Origin: Fimadaptatus sp948467645
Lineage (GTDB): Bacteria; Bacillota; Clostridia; Christensenellales; Aristaeellaceae
Reading direction: 5' to 3'
Length of the DNA: 55,752 nucleotides
NCBI GenBank assembly: GCA_948467645.1
Contig: CAOKFD010000012.1
Span: forward strand, 1 to 55,752
Below the pieces are notes generated by a model. That model was given only the letters and a program-made list of their open reading frames with translations, ran no database searches and was not told the origin of the DNA. This document shows, piece after piece, positions 32,303 to 41,214 of the stretch. Both the position numbers and the translations under genes were made by a program. Positions within the stretch are counted from its first letter, which is position 1. Each line of letters begins with the position of its first letter.

Positions 32303-33214
32303 CTATGCGTTATTTTCTTTAAGCCATTTTTCTACCTGTTCGCGGCTGAAACCTATGAATTCGGCGATTTCATAGGTGGAAAAACCCTTTTTCTGCATTC
32401 TTGCGGCCGTAGCTTTCGCCTGCTCTTCGCGACCGATTTTTTCGCCTATTTCCTTGCCTATTGCCTTACCTATTTCTTTACCGATCTCTTTGCCGATTTC
32501 TTTGCCCCTGCTTTCAATCCTCTCAAGCACTTCACACATATTGCGCGGCCCTCCTTCCGCACTGCTATTATACGCCTGCTCGAACCTTTCGTCATTTCCC
32601 ATAATGCTCAGTAATTGCAGCGTCTCCTGAACGTGTTCGATCGTCTGCGGATTTGGGATGTAATCCTGCGTCAGTTGCTTCTGCACAAAGTAGTCTGCGA
32701 CTATCCGGAAATCACTCTTAAACTGGCGTACCTTTTCCGGGGAAAGGTATGCGACCGAGAACACATTTACCTTGTAGTCGTTTACGTATTGCTCAAGCTC
32801 CGGCGGTATATCGAGGCATCGTTTAAGCGTGATTTCCTTTTCCCATTCCTTCTCCGTGCCGAAGTAGAGCACGAACGTAACCACCGGATATTTATTGCCG
32901 GCCGAGCCGTATTGCGACCGGTATTCCGCGCCGTCATACCCTATTACCCGCAACGGCATGAGCGAATCGATGGCCGTCTGGTTCTCTACGCCTATGCAGG
33001 CAATCCTTACGCTGCCGTTTTTCCATCGCTTGGCCACGTCTCTTTCTACTTCGCGGAGCTTGCCGTCGGCCTTGTACGCAGAGCGCGGCGCCTGATCCTC
33101 AAGCTCTGACGGCTTCATGAGCTCCTCGCCGTCAAACAGAAGGACATTCACGATATCTGCGAAAACATCGTTGTATGATTCCAGGATTTTTTCTGAAATA
33201 TCCTTTTCAGCCAC
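32303..33214 (-). CDS. Rpn-family PD-(D/E)XK nuclease/transposase-like protein
   Basis: A 303-residue protein of the Rpn/transposase-31-like nuclease group common in gut Clostridia. FADIVNVLLFDGEELMKPSEL near the N-terminus and IACIGVENQTAIDSLMPLRVIGYDGAEY (the E-N-Q core with upstream Asp) are recognisable. Residues about 237-260 are six GKEI/GKAI/GEKI tetrads written as a 12-bp DNA repeat; the C-terminus (GFSTYEIAEFIGFSREQVEKWL) looks like a small helix-turn-helix. GTG start with GGCGGTGGCGAG upstream and its own perfect promoter. Family members promote RecA-independent recombination in E. coli; no terminal repeats or insertion boundaries are seen here, so it is not annotated as a mobile element. 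Confidence 0.85.
   Translation of the reverse strand: MAEKDISEKILESYNDVFADIVNVLLFDGEELMKPSELEDQAPRSAYKADGKLREVERDVAKRWKNGSVRIACIGVENQTAIDSLMPLRVIGYDGAEYRSQYGSAGNKYPVVTFVLYFGTEKEWEKEITLKRCLDIPPELEQYVNDYKVNVFSVAYLSPEKVRQFKSDFRIVADYFVQKQLTQDYIPNPQTIEHVQETLQLLSIMGNDERFEQAYNSSAEGGPRNMCEVLERIESRGKEIGKEIGKEIGKAIGKEIGEKIGREEQAKATAARMQKKGFSTYEIAEFIGFSREQVEKWLKENNA
32434..32505 (-). repeat. Six 12-bp repeats inside the Rpn-type gene
   Basis: 72 bases made of six 12-mers related to CGATTTCTTTGC on the plus strand, each encoding Gly-Lys-Glu-Ile or a variant. Copy-number change would alter the protein by whole tetrads without shifting the frame. Confidence 0.88.
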
Positions 33215-33259
33215 CTCGCCACCGCCTTTTCGCCTTTTAAATATCCTTGTACTACTATG

Positions 33260-33288
33260 ATTATATCATACATTGCATGTGCTGTCAA
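33260..33288 (-). promoter_or_regulatory. Perfect promoter of the Rpn-type gene
   Basis: Minus strand TTGACA (33283-33288), 17 bases, TATAAT (33260-33265), about 45 bases before the GTG start. Confidence 0.88.
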
Positions 33289-33372
33289 AGAAAGCCGAGA
33301 TCAACACAAACATACATTCGCTTTATGTGCCGTTACGTATTCTCTTCCTCGCATAAAACGTAAGCCGCGTAC

Positions 33373-33391
33373 ACAATCAATTTTTGATTGT
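33373..33391. promoter_or_regulatory. Dyad upstream of the MATE gene
   Basis: ACAATCAAtttTTGATTGT is a perfect 8-bp inverted repeat with a 3-base centre, 66 bases before the MATE start and upstream of a likely -10 (TATACT, 33434-33439) that has no -35. It fits an operator or activator site; no T-run follows, so it is not a terminator. Confidence 0.5.
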
Positions 33392-33456
33392 AACAGGATT
33401 TCGCCGTCTCAACGTCGAATTTTGTATGGAAAATATACTTGAAATGAGGCGCTTAA

Positions 33457-34839
33457 ATGGACACCCGCAAGGCTAACGTCGTGGATATGACGCGCGGATC
33501 AATCATTCGGCACCTGCTGAAATTCGCATGGCCGGTATTCATCGGCTGCATATGTCAGCGCATGTATAACTTCGTAGACGCATACGTCGTGGGACGATAC
33601 CTGGGCGACGTGGCGCTGTCGGCGGTCAGCGTCGCGGGCGTGGCGACGTATCTGTATTCGTCGCTGGCGCTGGGCGTGACGACGGGCGTATCGGTCGTCA
33701 TGGCGCAGTACTTCGGCGCAGGCGATGAGTTGTCAGTCAAGCGCACGTTCGTGTCGTCGATATACGTGGCTGTCGGCGCGGCGCTGGCGCTGACTGCGGC
33801 TGGGCTGATTACGCTCGATCCGCTGCTCAGGGTGCTCCAGACTCCTGAGGAGCTTATACCTGACACGCGCGCATACCTGTCGGTAATATACATCGGCGGC
33901 ATTGCGACCATGATGTACAACTGGATTGCGTCGGTGCTGCGCGCGCTGGGCAACTCTACCATGCCGCTGGTATTCCTTATATTGGCGAGCATACTCAACG
34001 TGGTGCTGGACGTGGCGCTGGTTTCATGGATACCTTTGGGCGTTGCGGGCACGGCGTGGGCCACGGTTATTGCGCAGCTACTAAGCGGCGCGGCGTGCAT
34101 GATATACGCATGGAAAGTTACGCCGCTTATGCGCGTTGAGCGCGCGGAGTGGCGCTACCGCTCGCATTACGGGCGCGAGGTACTGCGCTATGGTCTGCCC
34201 ACGGCGCTTCAGATGAGCATAATTTCTGTCTCTGATATGATGCTTCAGACGGCGGTCAACACATATGGCACGACCATGGTGCTGGCGTATGGCATATGCC
34301 TGAGGGTTGAGGGCATAGGCTGTCAGTTGGGCGATGCACTTAGCGCCGCGTCAGCGACATTCACCGGCCAGAACATCGGCGCGGGTGACATTGGCCGCGT
34401 GCGCAAGGGCGTGCGCGCGTCGATACTGATGAACGTAGCGGGCTACATAATCGTATCAATCGCGATATTTGCGTGCGCCGAGCCGATAATGCGCATGTTC
34501 ACCGACAACGCCGAGGCCATCGGGTACGGCATAGAGTACATGCGCATAATGGCGGTGTTCTTCGTGTTTCTGGGGCTGGTGTGCATGTTCCAGAGCCTTC
34601 TGCGCGCGGCGGGCGACATACCCGTCACTATTGCAATGGGCATAAGCGAGGTCGTCACGCGCGTGGTGTTCATAATGATATTCCCGCGGCTGTTCGGCTT
34701 CCACGGGCTGTGGTGGGTGTCGCCGCTTACGTGGGTGTGCGCGTCGTCGCTGGGGCTGTGGCGCTATCTGTCCGGGCGCTGGATTGGTAAGGCGGTTACG
34801 TCGGCAAATCACGATAGCCCGGATTCGATTGAGGCATGA
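33457..34839 (+). CDS. MATE family efflux transporter
   Basis: A 460-residue exporter with twelve predicted transmembrane helices. The family-typical beginning is GSIIRHLLKFAWPVFIGCICQRMYNFVDAYVVGRYLG; a second-half counterpart is YGLPTALQMSIISVSDMMLQTAVNTYGT, reflecting the internal duplication of MATE proteins. Drives export of organic cations or drugs with sodium or protons; the substrate is unknown. ATG after GAGGCG. The nearest upstream signals are a -10 at 33434-33439 and the dyad at 33373-33391, so it may be regulated. Confidence 0.92.
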   Translation: MDTRKANVVDMTRGSIIRHLLKFAWPVFIGCICQRMYNFVDAYVVGRYLGDVALSAVSVAGVATYLYSSLALGVTTGVSVVMAQYFGAGDELSVKRTFVSSIYVAVGAALALTAAGLITLDPLLRVLQTPEELIPDTRAYLSVIYIGGIATMMYNWIASVLRALGNSTMPLVFLILASILNVVLDVALVSWIPLGVAGTAWATVIAQLLSGAACMIYAWKVTPLMRVERAEWRYRSHYGREVLRYGLPTALQMSIISVSDMMLQTAVNTYGTTMVLAYGICLRVEGIGCQLGDALSAASATFTGQNIGAGDIGRVRKGVRASILMNVAGYIIVSIAIFACAEPIMRMFTDNAEAIGYGIEYMRIMAVFFVFLGLVCMFQSLLRAAGDIPVTIAMGISEVVTRVVFIMIFPRLFGFHGLWWVSPLTWVCASSLGLWRYLSGRWIGKAVTSANHDSPDSIEA

Positions 34840-34985
34840 CGATTGCGTTCAGGCATTTTTCGTGCAAGGCAGAACGCGCGTGTATTGCTTTCCAGAGCAT
34901 TGGCATAGGCGAAAGCTGGTTCAGCAAGTGTTCATCGTTCAAAGCAAGCCGATTGCCTAAACCTATAAATATCAGGCATACTAAA

Positions 34986-35021
34986 AACCCTGTCCCCCAC
35001 GTTTGCGGGAGACAGGGCTTT
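34986..35021. terminator. Bidirectional terminator between MATE and isomerase genes
   Basis: ACCCTGTCCCCC pairs with GGGAGACAGGGC; TTTCTT follows on the plus strand and TTTTTAG on the minus strand. The 146 bases between the MATE stop and this hairpin hold nothing recognisable. Confidence 0.82.
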
Positions 35022-35035
35022 CTTATACATTACGA

Positions 35036-35905
35036 TTAAGCCTTTTCAAACATATCGGCCAGCTTGCGGGCGGAATCGGCGAGATCCTGAGTGCCCTTCA
35101 TCACGTTGTCTGCGTTGAATTTGGAATCTTCCAGATAAGCGCTGGCCTCCAGCGTGAAGTAGCCCTTATAGTCGATCTTCTTGAGCGCCTTCACAATAGC
35201 GTCAAAGTCAATATTCATGCTGAACGGAATCTGGTGCGAATCGTGCCACTGGTCGTTATCGTGGATATGCAGAGCCTGCAGGCGGTCGCCCAGCGCCAGC
35301 ACCATCTGCGCGGCGTTGGTGTTCAGGCCGCGCATTTCGGCATGGCCGATGTCCAGGCACGCCACGAAGTACGGATCGTTAACCGCGTCCAGATGCGCGT
35401 TGAAGCTGGCCGGATCGCTGCACGCCGCGGGCAGAGCTTCGTTCTTTTCGTCGCTCCAGTTCCACATGTTTTCGGTGGCTATCTTCACGCCGCACTCCTT
35501 GGCAAAGGGCAGTATCTTTGCATACATTTCGGCGTTCTGCTCGGGCGTCAGGTTATTGCAGGGATGGACTATGCAAATGTTGCCGCCCGCCTCGGCCGTG
35601 CATTCAAGCGCGCGCTTCATGCTGTCGAATATCTCCGGCACATGGCTGGGGAACGGCGCGTGCGACTGGTTGCAGACTATGCCGTTGTCCAGGCCGATCT
35701 GCTTGAGCTTACGGGCGAATTGCAGGTAGTTGTCCTTGGACAGCGGATGATCGTTAGGCAGAACCTTGCGGGTCTTCCAATCGTACTTAACCATATCGAA
35801 CATGGAGAAGTCCCACGCGTCGAAACCGGCCTTGGCAACCAGCTCAACGGCCTTTTCCTCGCCCACAATACAGGCGATGGAGCCAATTTCAGTAGATATT
35901 TTCAT
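35036..35905 (-). CDS. Sugar phosphate isomerase/epimerase-like TIM barrel protein
   Basis: Xylose isomerase-like TIM barrel protein (AP endonuclease 2 superfamily), 289 residues. Metal-ligand candidates include Glu in KIATENMWNW, Asp/His in FVACLDIGHAEMRG, His in LQALHIHDNDQWHDSHQIPF and Glu in GYFTLEAS, an arrangement typical of sugar epimerases and inosose-type isomerases. The ATG at 35905 (MKISTEIGS) is chosen from family alignment and the GAGGA nine bases upstream. Monocistronic. The actual sugar is unknown. Confidence 0.87.
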   Translation of the reverse strand: MKISTEIGSIACIVGEEKAVELVAKAGFDAWDFSMFDMVKYDWKTRKVLPNDHPLSKDNYLQFARKLKQIGLDNGIVCNQSHAPFPSHVPEIFDSMKRALECTAEAGGNICIVHPCNNLTPEQNAEMYAKILPFAKECGVKIATENMWNWSDEKNEALPAACSDPASFNAHLDAVNDPYFVACLDIGHAEMRGLNTNAAQMVLALGDRLQALHIHDNDQWHDSHQIPFSMNIDFDAIVKALKKIDYKGYFTLEASAYLEDSKFNADNVMKGTQDLADSARKLADMFEKA

Positions 35906-36026
35906 GCATGTAGTCCTCGTTTCCATTTAATCTTGAGTGCCGCGTTATTGCGGATTTGCCATCATTATAGCACATTCTTCGCTTTATGAAAAGCCTGTGC
36001 GCGGCATTTCGTGCCTTCGCGCCACT

Positions 36027-36071
36027 AAAATGCGGCGCATCCCTTCGCCATATGCGTAGGAATGCGCCGCA
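36027..36071 (-). terminator. Terminator of carAB-dapF
   Basis: On the minus strand TGCGGCGCATTCC pairs with GGGATGCGCCGCA around a loop of about 15 bases, followed by TTTTAG. It lies 25 bases after the stop of the fused gene. Confidence 0.85.
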
Positions 36072-36095
36072 CTTTATTATAAAGCTATGCGCTTA

Positions 36096-39000
36096 TCAGA
36101 TTTCGACAACGCCATCGTAAATCTTTTCGCAGTCGCCGGTCAGGTAAACCGTCTCGTCGGTATACTTGACGTCCAGACGGCCGCCCTTTACGTCCACGCG
36201 GATGTCCTCATCCTTGGGGCAGAAGCCGTGCAGTACGGAGGCCACAGCAGCCGCGCACGCGCCCGTGCCGCAAGCCCAGGTCTCGCCCGAGCCGCGCTCC
36301 CACACGCGCATCTTGATGTGCGTGCGGCTTACCACGGTCACGAATTCGATATTGGCGCGCTCCGGGAATATATCGTTATACTCCAGCAGCGGGCCTATCT
36401 TGTCCAACTCTACGGCGTTTACCTGGGGCACGAATATCACGCAGTGCGGATTGCCCATGGACAGGCAAGTTACCTTAAACTCATGTCCGGCCACGGTCAC
36501 GGGCGCGTCGATCACCGGATCGCCCTTGAGCGTGGTGGGCACCTTTTCGCTGTCGAGTATCGCGGGGCCCATATCTACGCGCGCCGCAGTTACGTTGCCC
36601 GCAGGCAGGAACAGCTTAATGTGCTTTATGCCGCTGCGAGTCTCTATGTCCATTTCGGTCTTATGCACAATGCCCGACTCGTACAGATACTTGGCCATGC
36701 AGCGGATCGCGTTACCGCACATCATACCTTCGGAGCCGTCCAAATTGAACATGCGCATCTTGGCATCCGCAACGCGCGAAGGCAGCATGGTCACTACGCC
36801 ATCGCCGCCTATGCCGAAATGGCGATCGGACAGGAGTACTGCCAGCGATTCAGGGCTGATGATGTTCTCCCTAAAGCCGTCGAAGTAGATATAGTCGTTG
36901 CCGCAGCCCTGCATCTTGGTAAAGGACAGGCGCGTCTTTTCGGTGCGCAGATGGCCGATGTCGACCAGCTCGGTGGATATGAGCGAGTAACGCGAGCGCA
37001 GCGAATTGGCCAGCGCGACGGCGGTATCCAGTGAGGTCAGGCAGGGTATGGCGCGCTCGACCGCCTTGCGGCGAATCTTAACTGAGTCGCGGTTGGGCAG
37101 ACGACCCTTGGCAGAAGTGGATATTACGTACTGCACCTTGCCGCTGTCGAGCAGGGTCATGGCGTTAAAGCTGCTTTCGTGAATCTTGCCTATAACCTGC
37201 GACTTGATGCCCGCATCGGCCAGCACGCGCGCGGTGCCCTCGGTGGCGTACAGTTCGAAGCCCAGCTCGGCATACTTGCGCGCGATGTCCGGAATCTCGA
37301 ACTTATCGGTGTCGCGCACGGATATGAACACGCCGCCGTGCTTCTGCATATTGTAGCCCGCCGCAGTCAGGCCCTTGAACAGGGCTTCCTCCAGCGACTT
37401 GCCCACGCCCAGCACTTCGCCGGTGGACTTCATTTCCGGCCCCAGCTGGGTGTCCAGATCCATCAGCTTTTCAAACGAGAATACCGGCACCTTGACCGCG
37501 ACGTACGGCGGCGCCTTGTACAGGCCGCAGCCATAGCCCATATCGCGCAGGTTTTCGCCCAACATACAGCGCGTGGCCAGATCGACCATGGGCACGCCCG
37601 TTACCTTGCTCAGGTAAGGCACGGTACGCGAGGAGCGCGGGTTAACCTCGATCACGTAGATTTCGTGCTCGTAAATTACGTACTGAATATTGATAAGGCC
37701 GTGCGTATCCAGCGCCAGAGCGAGCTGACGGCTGTTTTCGACTATGCGGTCGGTTATGTCGCCGTTCAGGCTGCGCGGCGGGTATACGGCAATGGAGTCG
37801 CCCGAGTGTATGCCTGCGCGCTCGATATGCTCCATTATGCCGGGTATCAGTATGTCCTTGCCGTCCGATATGGCGTCTACCTCGACCTCGATACCCATAA
37901 GGTACTTGTCGATGAGCACGGGATTATCCTGCTTATGGCTCAGGATTATCTTCATGTACTCGTGCACGTCCTCGTCGGAAAAGGCGATGATCATGTTCTG
38001 GCCGCCCAGCACGTAGCTCGGACGCAGCAGCACCGGGTAGTCCAGACGGTGCGCTTCGGCGATGGCCTCTTCCTCGGTCATTACGCCCGCGCCCTTGGGA
38101 CGCTTTATATTCAGTTCCTCAAGCAGCTCGTCGAAGCGCTCGCGGTCCTCGGCGCGGTCGATGGAGTCCGCGCTGGTACCCAGTATGCGCACGCCCTGGC
38201 TTTCAAGGAACTTGGTCAGCTTTATCGCGGTACCGCCGCCGAACGCCACAACCACGCCGTAGGGATTTTCGGTCTTGATGACGTTCATTACGTCCTCGGG
38301 CGTAAGCGGCTCGAAGTACAGGCGGTCTGCGGTATCGAAGTCGGTGGACACGGTTTCGGGGTTGTTATTGATTATGACAGTCTCGAAACCGGCGCGCTTG
38401 AGCGCCCATACGCAGTGAACCGACGCATAGTCGAACTCGATGCCCTGACCTATGCGGATGGGGCCGCTGCCCAGTACGATAACGGTCCTTTTATCGGTCG
38501 GATGCGAGCGGATGAAGTCGCTGGCCTCGTTCGCGCCGTCATAAGTGGCGTAGAAGTACGGGGTCTGCGCCGCAAACTCGGCCGCGCAGGTATCGACCAT
38601 CGAGTAGCCCGCGGGCAGCTTCTTCTGCAGCTTCTGGCCGGACAGCTCCTCAATCGTGCGGTCGAGGAAGCCTAGACGCTTGGCGCGCATATACAGGTCG
38701 TTATCGACCGCGTGCTCGCTCAGCTCGCGCTCCATTTCAACCAGCCGCATGAGCTTGCCCAGGAACCACTTATCGATCATGGTGATCTCGTGGATTACGT
38801 CGGGCGATATGCCGCGGCACAGCGCCTCATACACGCAGAACACGCGCTCGTCGGTGCATTCGTGCAGCTTTTCGACGATTTCCTCATCGGTCAGCGGCGC
38901 GAGCTTCTTCATGCGCAGTGTATTCTGGGAAATCTCCGCGCCGCGCACTGCCTTCATGAGGGCTTCCTCAAAGCGGGAACCCAGCGCCATTACCTCACCG

Positions 39001-40136
39001 GTGGCCTTCATCTGAGTGCCCAGAGTACGCTTTGCGTACACGAACTTATCAAACGGCCACTTGGGGAACTTAACCGCAACATAGTCTAGCGCCGGCTCAA
39101 ACAGCGCGCTGGTCTTGTGGGTTATTGCGTTGCGCAGTTCATCCAGAGTGTAGCCAATAGCGATCTTGGCCGCAACCTTAGCGATAGGATAGCCGGTCGC
39201 CTTGGAGGCCAAGGCGGAGGAACGGCTCACGCGCGGGTTAACCTCGATTACGGCGTACTCAAACGAGTCGGGCTTGAGCGCAAACTGCACGTTGCAGCCG
39301 CCCTCCACGCCCAGCGCATGGATGATGTTCAGCGCCGCGCTGCGCAGCATCTGGTATTCCTTATCGGCCAGCGTTACGCAGGGTGCGATAACGATACTAT
39401 CGCCGGTATGCACGCCAACGGGGTCGAAGTTTTCCATGGAGCAGATGGCAATCGCATCGCCCTTGGAATCGCGCATTACCTCGAACTCGATTTCCTTCCA
39501 GCCCGCGATGCATTTTTCGATAAGCACCTGGGTTATGGGCGACAGGCGCAGACCGCCGGTCGCGATCTCATCCAGCTCGGCCTCGTCGTTGGCTATACCG
39601 CCGCCGGTGCCGCCCAGCGTGAACGCGGGACGCACGATTACCGGGTAGCCGATTTCCTTGGCATAATCCAGCGCGTCCTTGGTGGTAGTTACTACCTTGG
39701 AGGGCACGCAGGGCTGATTGATGGACAGCATGGTGTCCTTGAACATCTGCCTGTCCTCGGCCTTATCGATGGTCTCGGGATTGGCGCCCAGCAGACGGAC
39801 GTTATGCTCCTTCAAAAAGCCGCTCTTAGCCAGCTGCATCGCGAGGGTCAGGCCGGTCTGGCCGCCCAGAGTGGGCAGCAGGCTGTCGGGCTGCGCCTCG
39901 AGGATTATGCGCTCCAGCGTTTCGAGCTTGAGCGGCTCCATGTATATCTCGTCGGCCATTGCGGTGTCGGTCATGATGGTCGCGGGGTTGGAGTTGACCA
40001 GTACGACCTCGAGACCCTCCTCGCGCAGCGCGCGGCAGGCCTGAGTGCCCGCGTAGTCGAATTCGGCGGCCTGGCCGATGACTATGGGGCCGGAACCTAT
40101 GACCAGTACCTTATGTATCTGCGGATTCTTAGGCAT
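36096..40136 (-). CDS. carB-dapF: Fused carbamoyl-phosphate synthase large subunit and diaminopimelate epimerase
   Basis: One uninterrupted frame of 1346 residues. Residues 1-1069 are a complete CarB: paired ATP-grasp halves starting VLVIGSGPIVIGQAAEFDY and VIVLGSGPIRIGQGIEFDY, and the C-terminal allosteric MGS-like domain (about 935-1067, with ATEGTARVL). E. coli CarB has 1073 residues. From residue 1070 a complete DapF follows: LSFTKMQGCGNDYIYF, catalytic C1140 in MMCGNAIRC, GNPHCVIF, and catalytic C1289 in ERGSGETWACGTGAC. Both epimerase cysteines are intact. There is no linker; L1070 (codon CTG, 36927-36929) stands where free DapF has its initiator Met. The start ATG at 40136 overlaps the carA stop by 8 bases, with GGAGGT inside carA. 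It should make carbamoyl phosphate and convert LL- to meso-diaminopimelate in the cytoplasm. Confidence 0.95.
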   Translation of the reverse strand: MPKNPQIHKVLVIGSGPIVIGQAAEFDYAGTQACRALREEGLEVVLVNSNPATIMTDTAMADEIYMEPLKLETLERIILEAQPDSLLPTLGGQTGLTLAMQLAKSGFLKEHNVRLLGANPETIDKAEDRQMFKDTMLSINQPCVPSKVVTTTKDALDYAKEIGYPVIVRPAFTLGGTGGGIANDEAELDEIATGGLRLSPITQVLIEKCIAGWKEIEFEVMRDSKGDAIAICSMENFDPVGVHTGDSIVIAPCVTLADKEYQMLRSAALNIIHALGVEGGCNVQFALKPDSFEYAVIEVNPRVSRSSALASKATGYPIAKVAAKIAIGYTLDELRNAITHKTSALFEPALDYVAVKFPKWPFDKFVYAKRTLGTQMKATGEVMALGSRFEEALMKAVRGAEISQNTLRMKKLAPLTDEEIVEKLHECTDERVFCVYEALCRGISPDVIHEITMIDKWFLGKLMRLVEMERELSEHAVDNDLYMRAKRLGFLDRTIEELSGQKLQKKLPAGYSMVDTCAAEFAAQTPYFYATYDGANEASDFIRSHPTDKRTVIVLGSGPIRIGQGIEFDYASVHCVWALKRAGFETVIINNNPETVSTDFDTADRLYFEPLTPEDVMNVIKTENPYGVVVAFGGGTAIKLTKFLESQGVRILGTSADSIDRAEDRERFDELLEELNIKRPKGAGVMTEEEAIAEAHRLDYPVLLRPSYVLGGQNMIIAFSDEDVHEYMKIILSHKQDNPVLIDKYLMGIEVEVDAISDGKDILIPGIMEHIERAGIHSGDSIAVYPPRSLNGDITDRIVENSRQLALALDTHGLINIQYVIYEHEIYVIEVNPRSSRTVPYLSKVTGVPMVDLATRCMLGENLRDMGYGCGLYKAPPYVAVKVPVFSFEKLMDLDTQLGPEMKSTGEVLGVGKSLEEALFKGLTAAGYNMQKHGGVFISVRDTDKFEIPDIARKYAELGFELYATEGTARVLADAGIKSQVIGKIHESSFNAMTLLDSGKVQYVISTSAKGRLPNRDSVKIRRKAVERAIPCLTSLDTAVALANSLRSRYSLISTELVDIGHLRTEKTRLSFTKMQGCGNDYIYFDGFRENIISPESLAVLLSDRHFGIGGDGVVTMLPSRVADAKMRMFNLDGSEGMMCGNAIRCMAKYLYESGIVHKTEMDIETRSGIKHIKLFLPAGNVTAARVDMGPAILDSEKVPTTLKGDPVIDAPVTVAGHEFKVTCLSMGNPHCVIFVPQVNAVELDKIGPLLEYNDIFPERANIEFVTVVSRTHIKMRVWERGSGETWACGTGACAAAVASVLHGFCPKDEDIRVDVKGGRLDVKYTDETVYLTGDCEKIYDGVVEI

Positions 40137-41214
40137 TGCGCGCACCTCCCATCATGTCAATGAAACGGTCGAACAGATACCCGGTATCCAGCGGGCCGGA
40201 CGAAGCCTCCGGGTGGAACTGTACCGAGAAGGCGTTATGCCACGGATAATCCACGCCTTCGCAGGAATCGTCGTTCAGGTTTACGAAAAGGAGCTTGGCG
40301 TGGCGCGGCAGCGTGGAGGTGACGATTGCATAGCCGTGGTTCTGGCTAGTCATATACGCGCGGCCGGTCTTGAGATCCATCGCGGGCTGGTTGGCGCCGC
40401 GGTGGCCGTATAGCAGACGCGTGGACTTTGCGCCCTGACTCAGCGCCAGCAGCTGATGACCCAGGCATATGCCCATTATCGGCACGCCGCTTTCAAACAG
40501 CTTGCCCACCTCGGCGATTATGTCGGGGTTGTCGGCGGGGTCTCCGGGGCCATTTGACAAAAGCACGCCGTCAGGGTTGAGCGCCAGCACCTGTTCACAG
40601 CTGTAAGTAGCCGGAACGCGCACCGTGTTAACCCCTCTGGTGTGCAATTTATCTATCATGGACTTTTTCACGCCGAAATCCCATACGACGACGCGCTTGC
40701 CGCCCTCGTTTCCGTTCCAGTATATCGGCTCGCTGCAAGTGACCTTTAGTACCGGCCGCTCGTTCTTCATCTGATGCAGCTTTTCAATTTCTTCGGGAAT
40801 ATTGGTAAGCGCCGGGAGTATCACGGCGTTCATGGTGCCGCTTTCGCGCAGTGTCTTGGTCAGGCGGCGGGTGTCCAGATCATACATGCCGACCACGCCG
40901 TGCGCCTTGAGCATCGCGTCCAGCGTGCCCTGACACCTGAAATTGGACGGAACATCGGCAAAGTCGCGCACGATGTACGCCGACGGCCAAACCTTTTCGC
41001 TCTCATAATCCTGAGGTATATCGCCATAATTACCGATCAGCGGGAAAGTCTGAACGACCATCTGGCCGCAATAGCTGGGATCGGTCAGCGTCTCCAGATA
41101 CCCCGTCATGCCGGTGGTGAAAACGGCCTCGCCCGACGCACGCCCCTGTGCGCCAAACGACTTGCCCTCAAACACGTCGCCGTTTTCCAGCAGCAGGTAA
41201 ACCTTGTTATCCAT
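40129..41214 (-). CDS. carA: Carbamoyl-phosphate synthase small subunit
   Basis: Glutaminase subunit that feeds ammonia from glutamine to CarB. 361 residues. N-terminal CarA domain starting YLLLENGDVFEGKSFGA with TTGMTGYLETLTDPSY; C-terminal class I amidotransferase with the catalytic Cys in PIMGICLGHQLLAL and His/Glu in VQFHPEASSGP. ATG at 41214 follows CGGAGGGATAAA. The frame stays open 74 codons further upstream to 41436, but that stretch is the transcribed leader and has no conserved CarA sequence. Overlaps the fused carB by 8 bases, so translation is probably coupled. Confidence 0.95.
   Translation of the reverse strand: MDNKVYLLLENGDVFEGKSFGAQGRASGEAVFTTGMTGYLETLTDPSYCGQMVVQTFPLIGNYGDIPQDYESEKVWPSAYIVRDFADVPSNFRCQGTLDAMLKAHGVVGMYDLDTRRLTKTLRESGTMNAVILPALTNIPEEIEKLHQMKNERPVLKVTCSEPIYWNGNEGGKRVVVWDFGVKKSMIDKLHTRGVNTVRVPATYSCEQVLALNPDGVLLSNGPGDPADNPDIIAEVGKLFESGVPIMGICLGHQLLALSQGAKSTRLLYGHRGANQPAMDLKTGRAYMTSQNHGYAIVTSTLPRHAKLLFVNLNDDSCEGVDYPWHNAFSVQFHPEASSGPLDTGYLFDRFIDMMGGARNA

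Noticed and set aside
32434..32505. CRISPR-like array
   Set aside because: The 12-bp units are directly adjacent with no spacers and are in frame within the Rpn-type gene.
32303..33214. Complete insertion sequence
   Set aside because: Although Rpn proteins are called transposase-like, there are no flanking inverted repeats or target duplications, and the gene has its own promoter.
36096..36930. dapF as a separate gene
   Set aside because: There is no stop between the CarB and DapF parts and no ATG/GTG/TTG with a ribosome-binding site near the junction, so one fused gene is the simpler reading.
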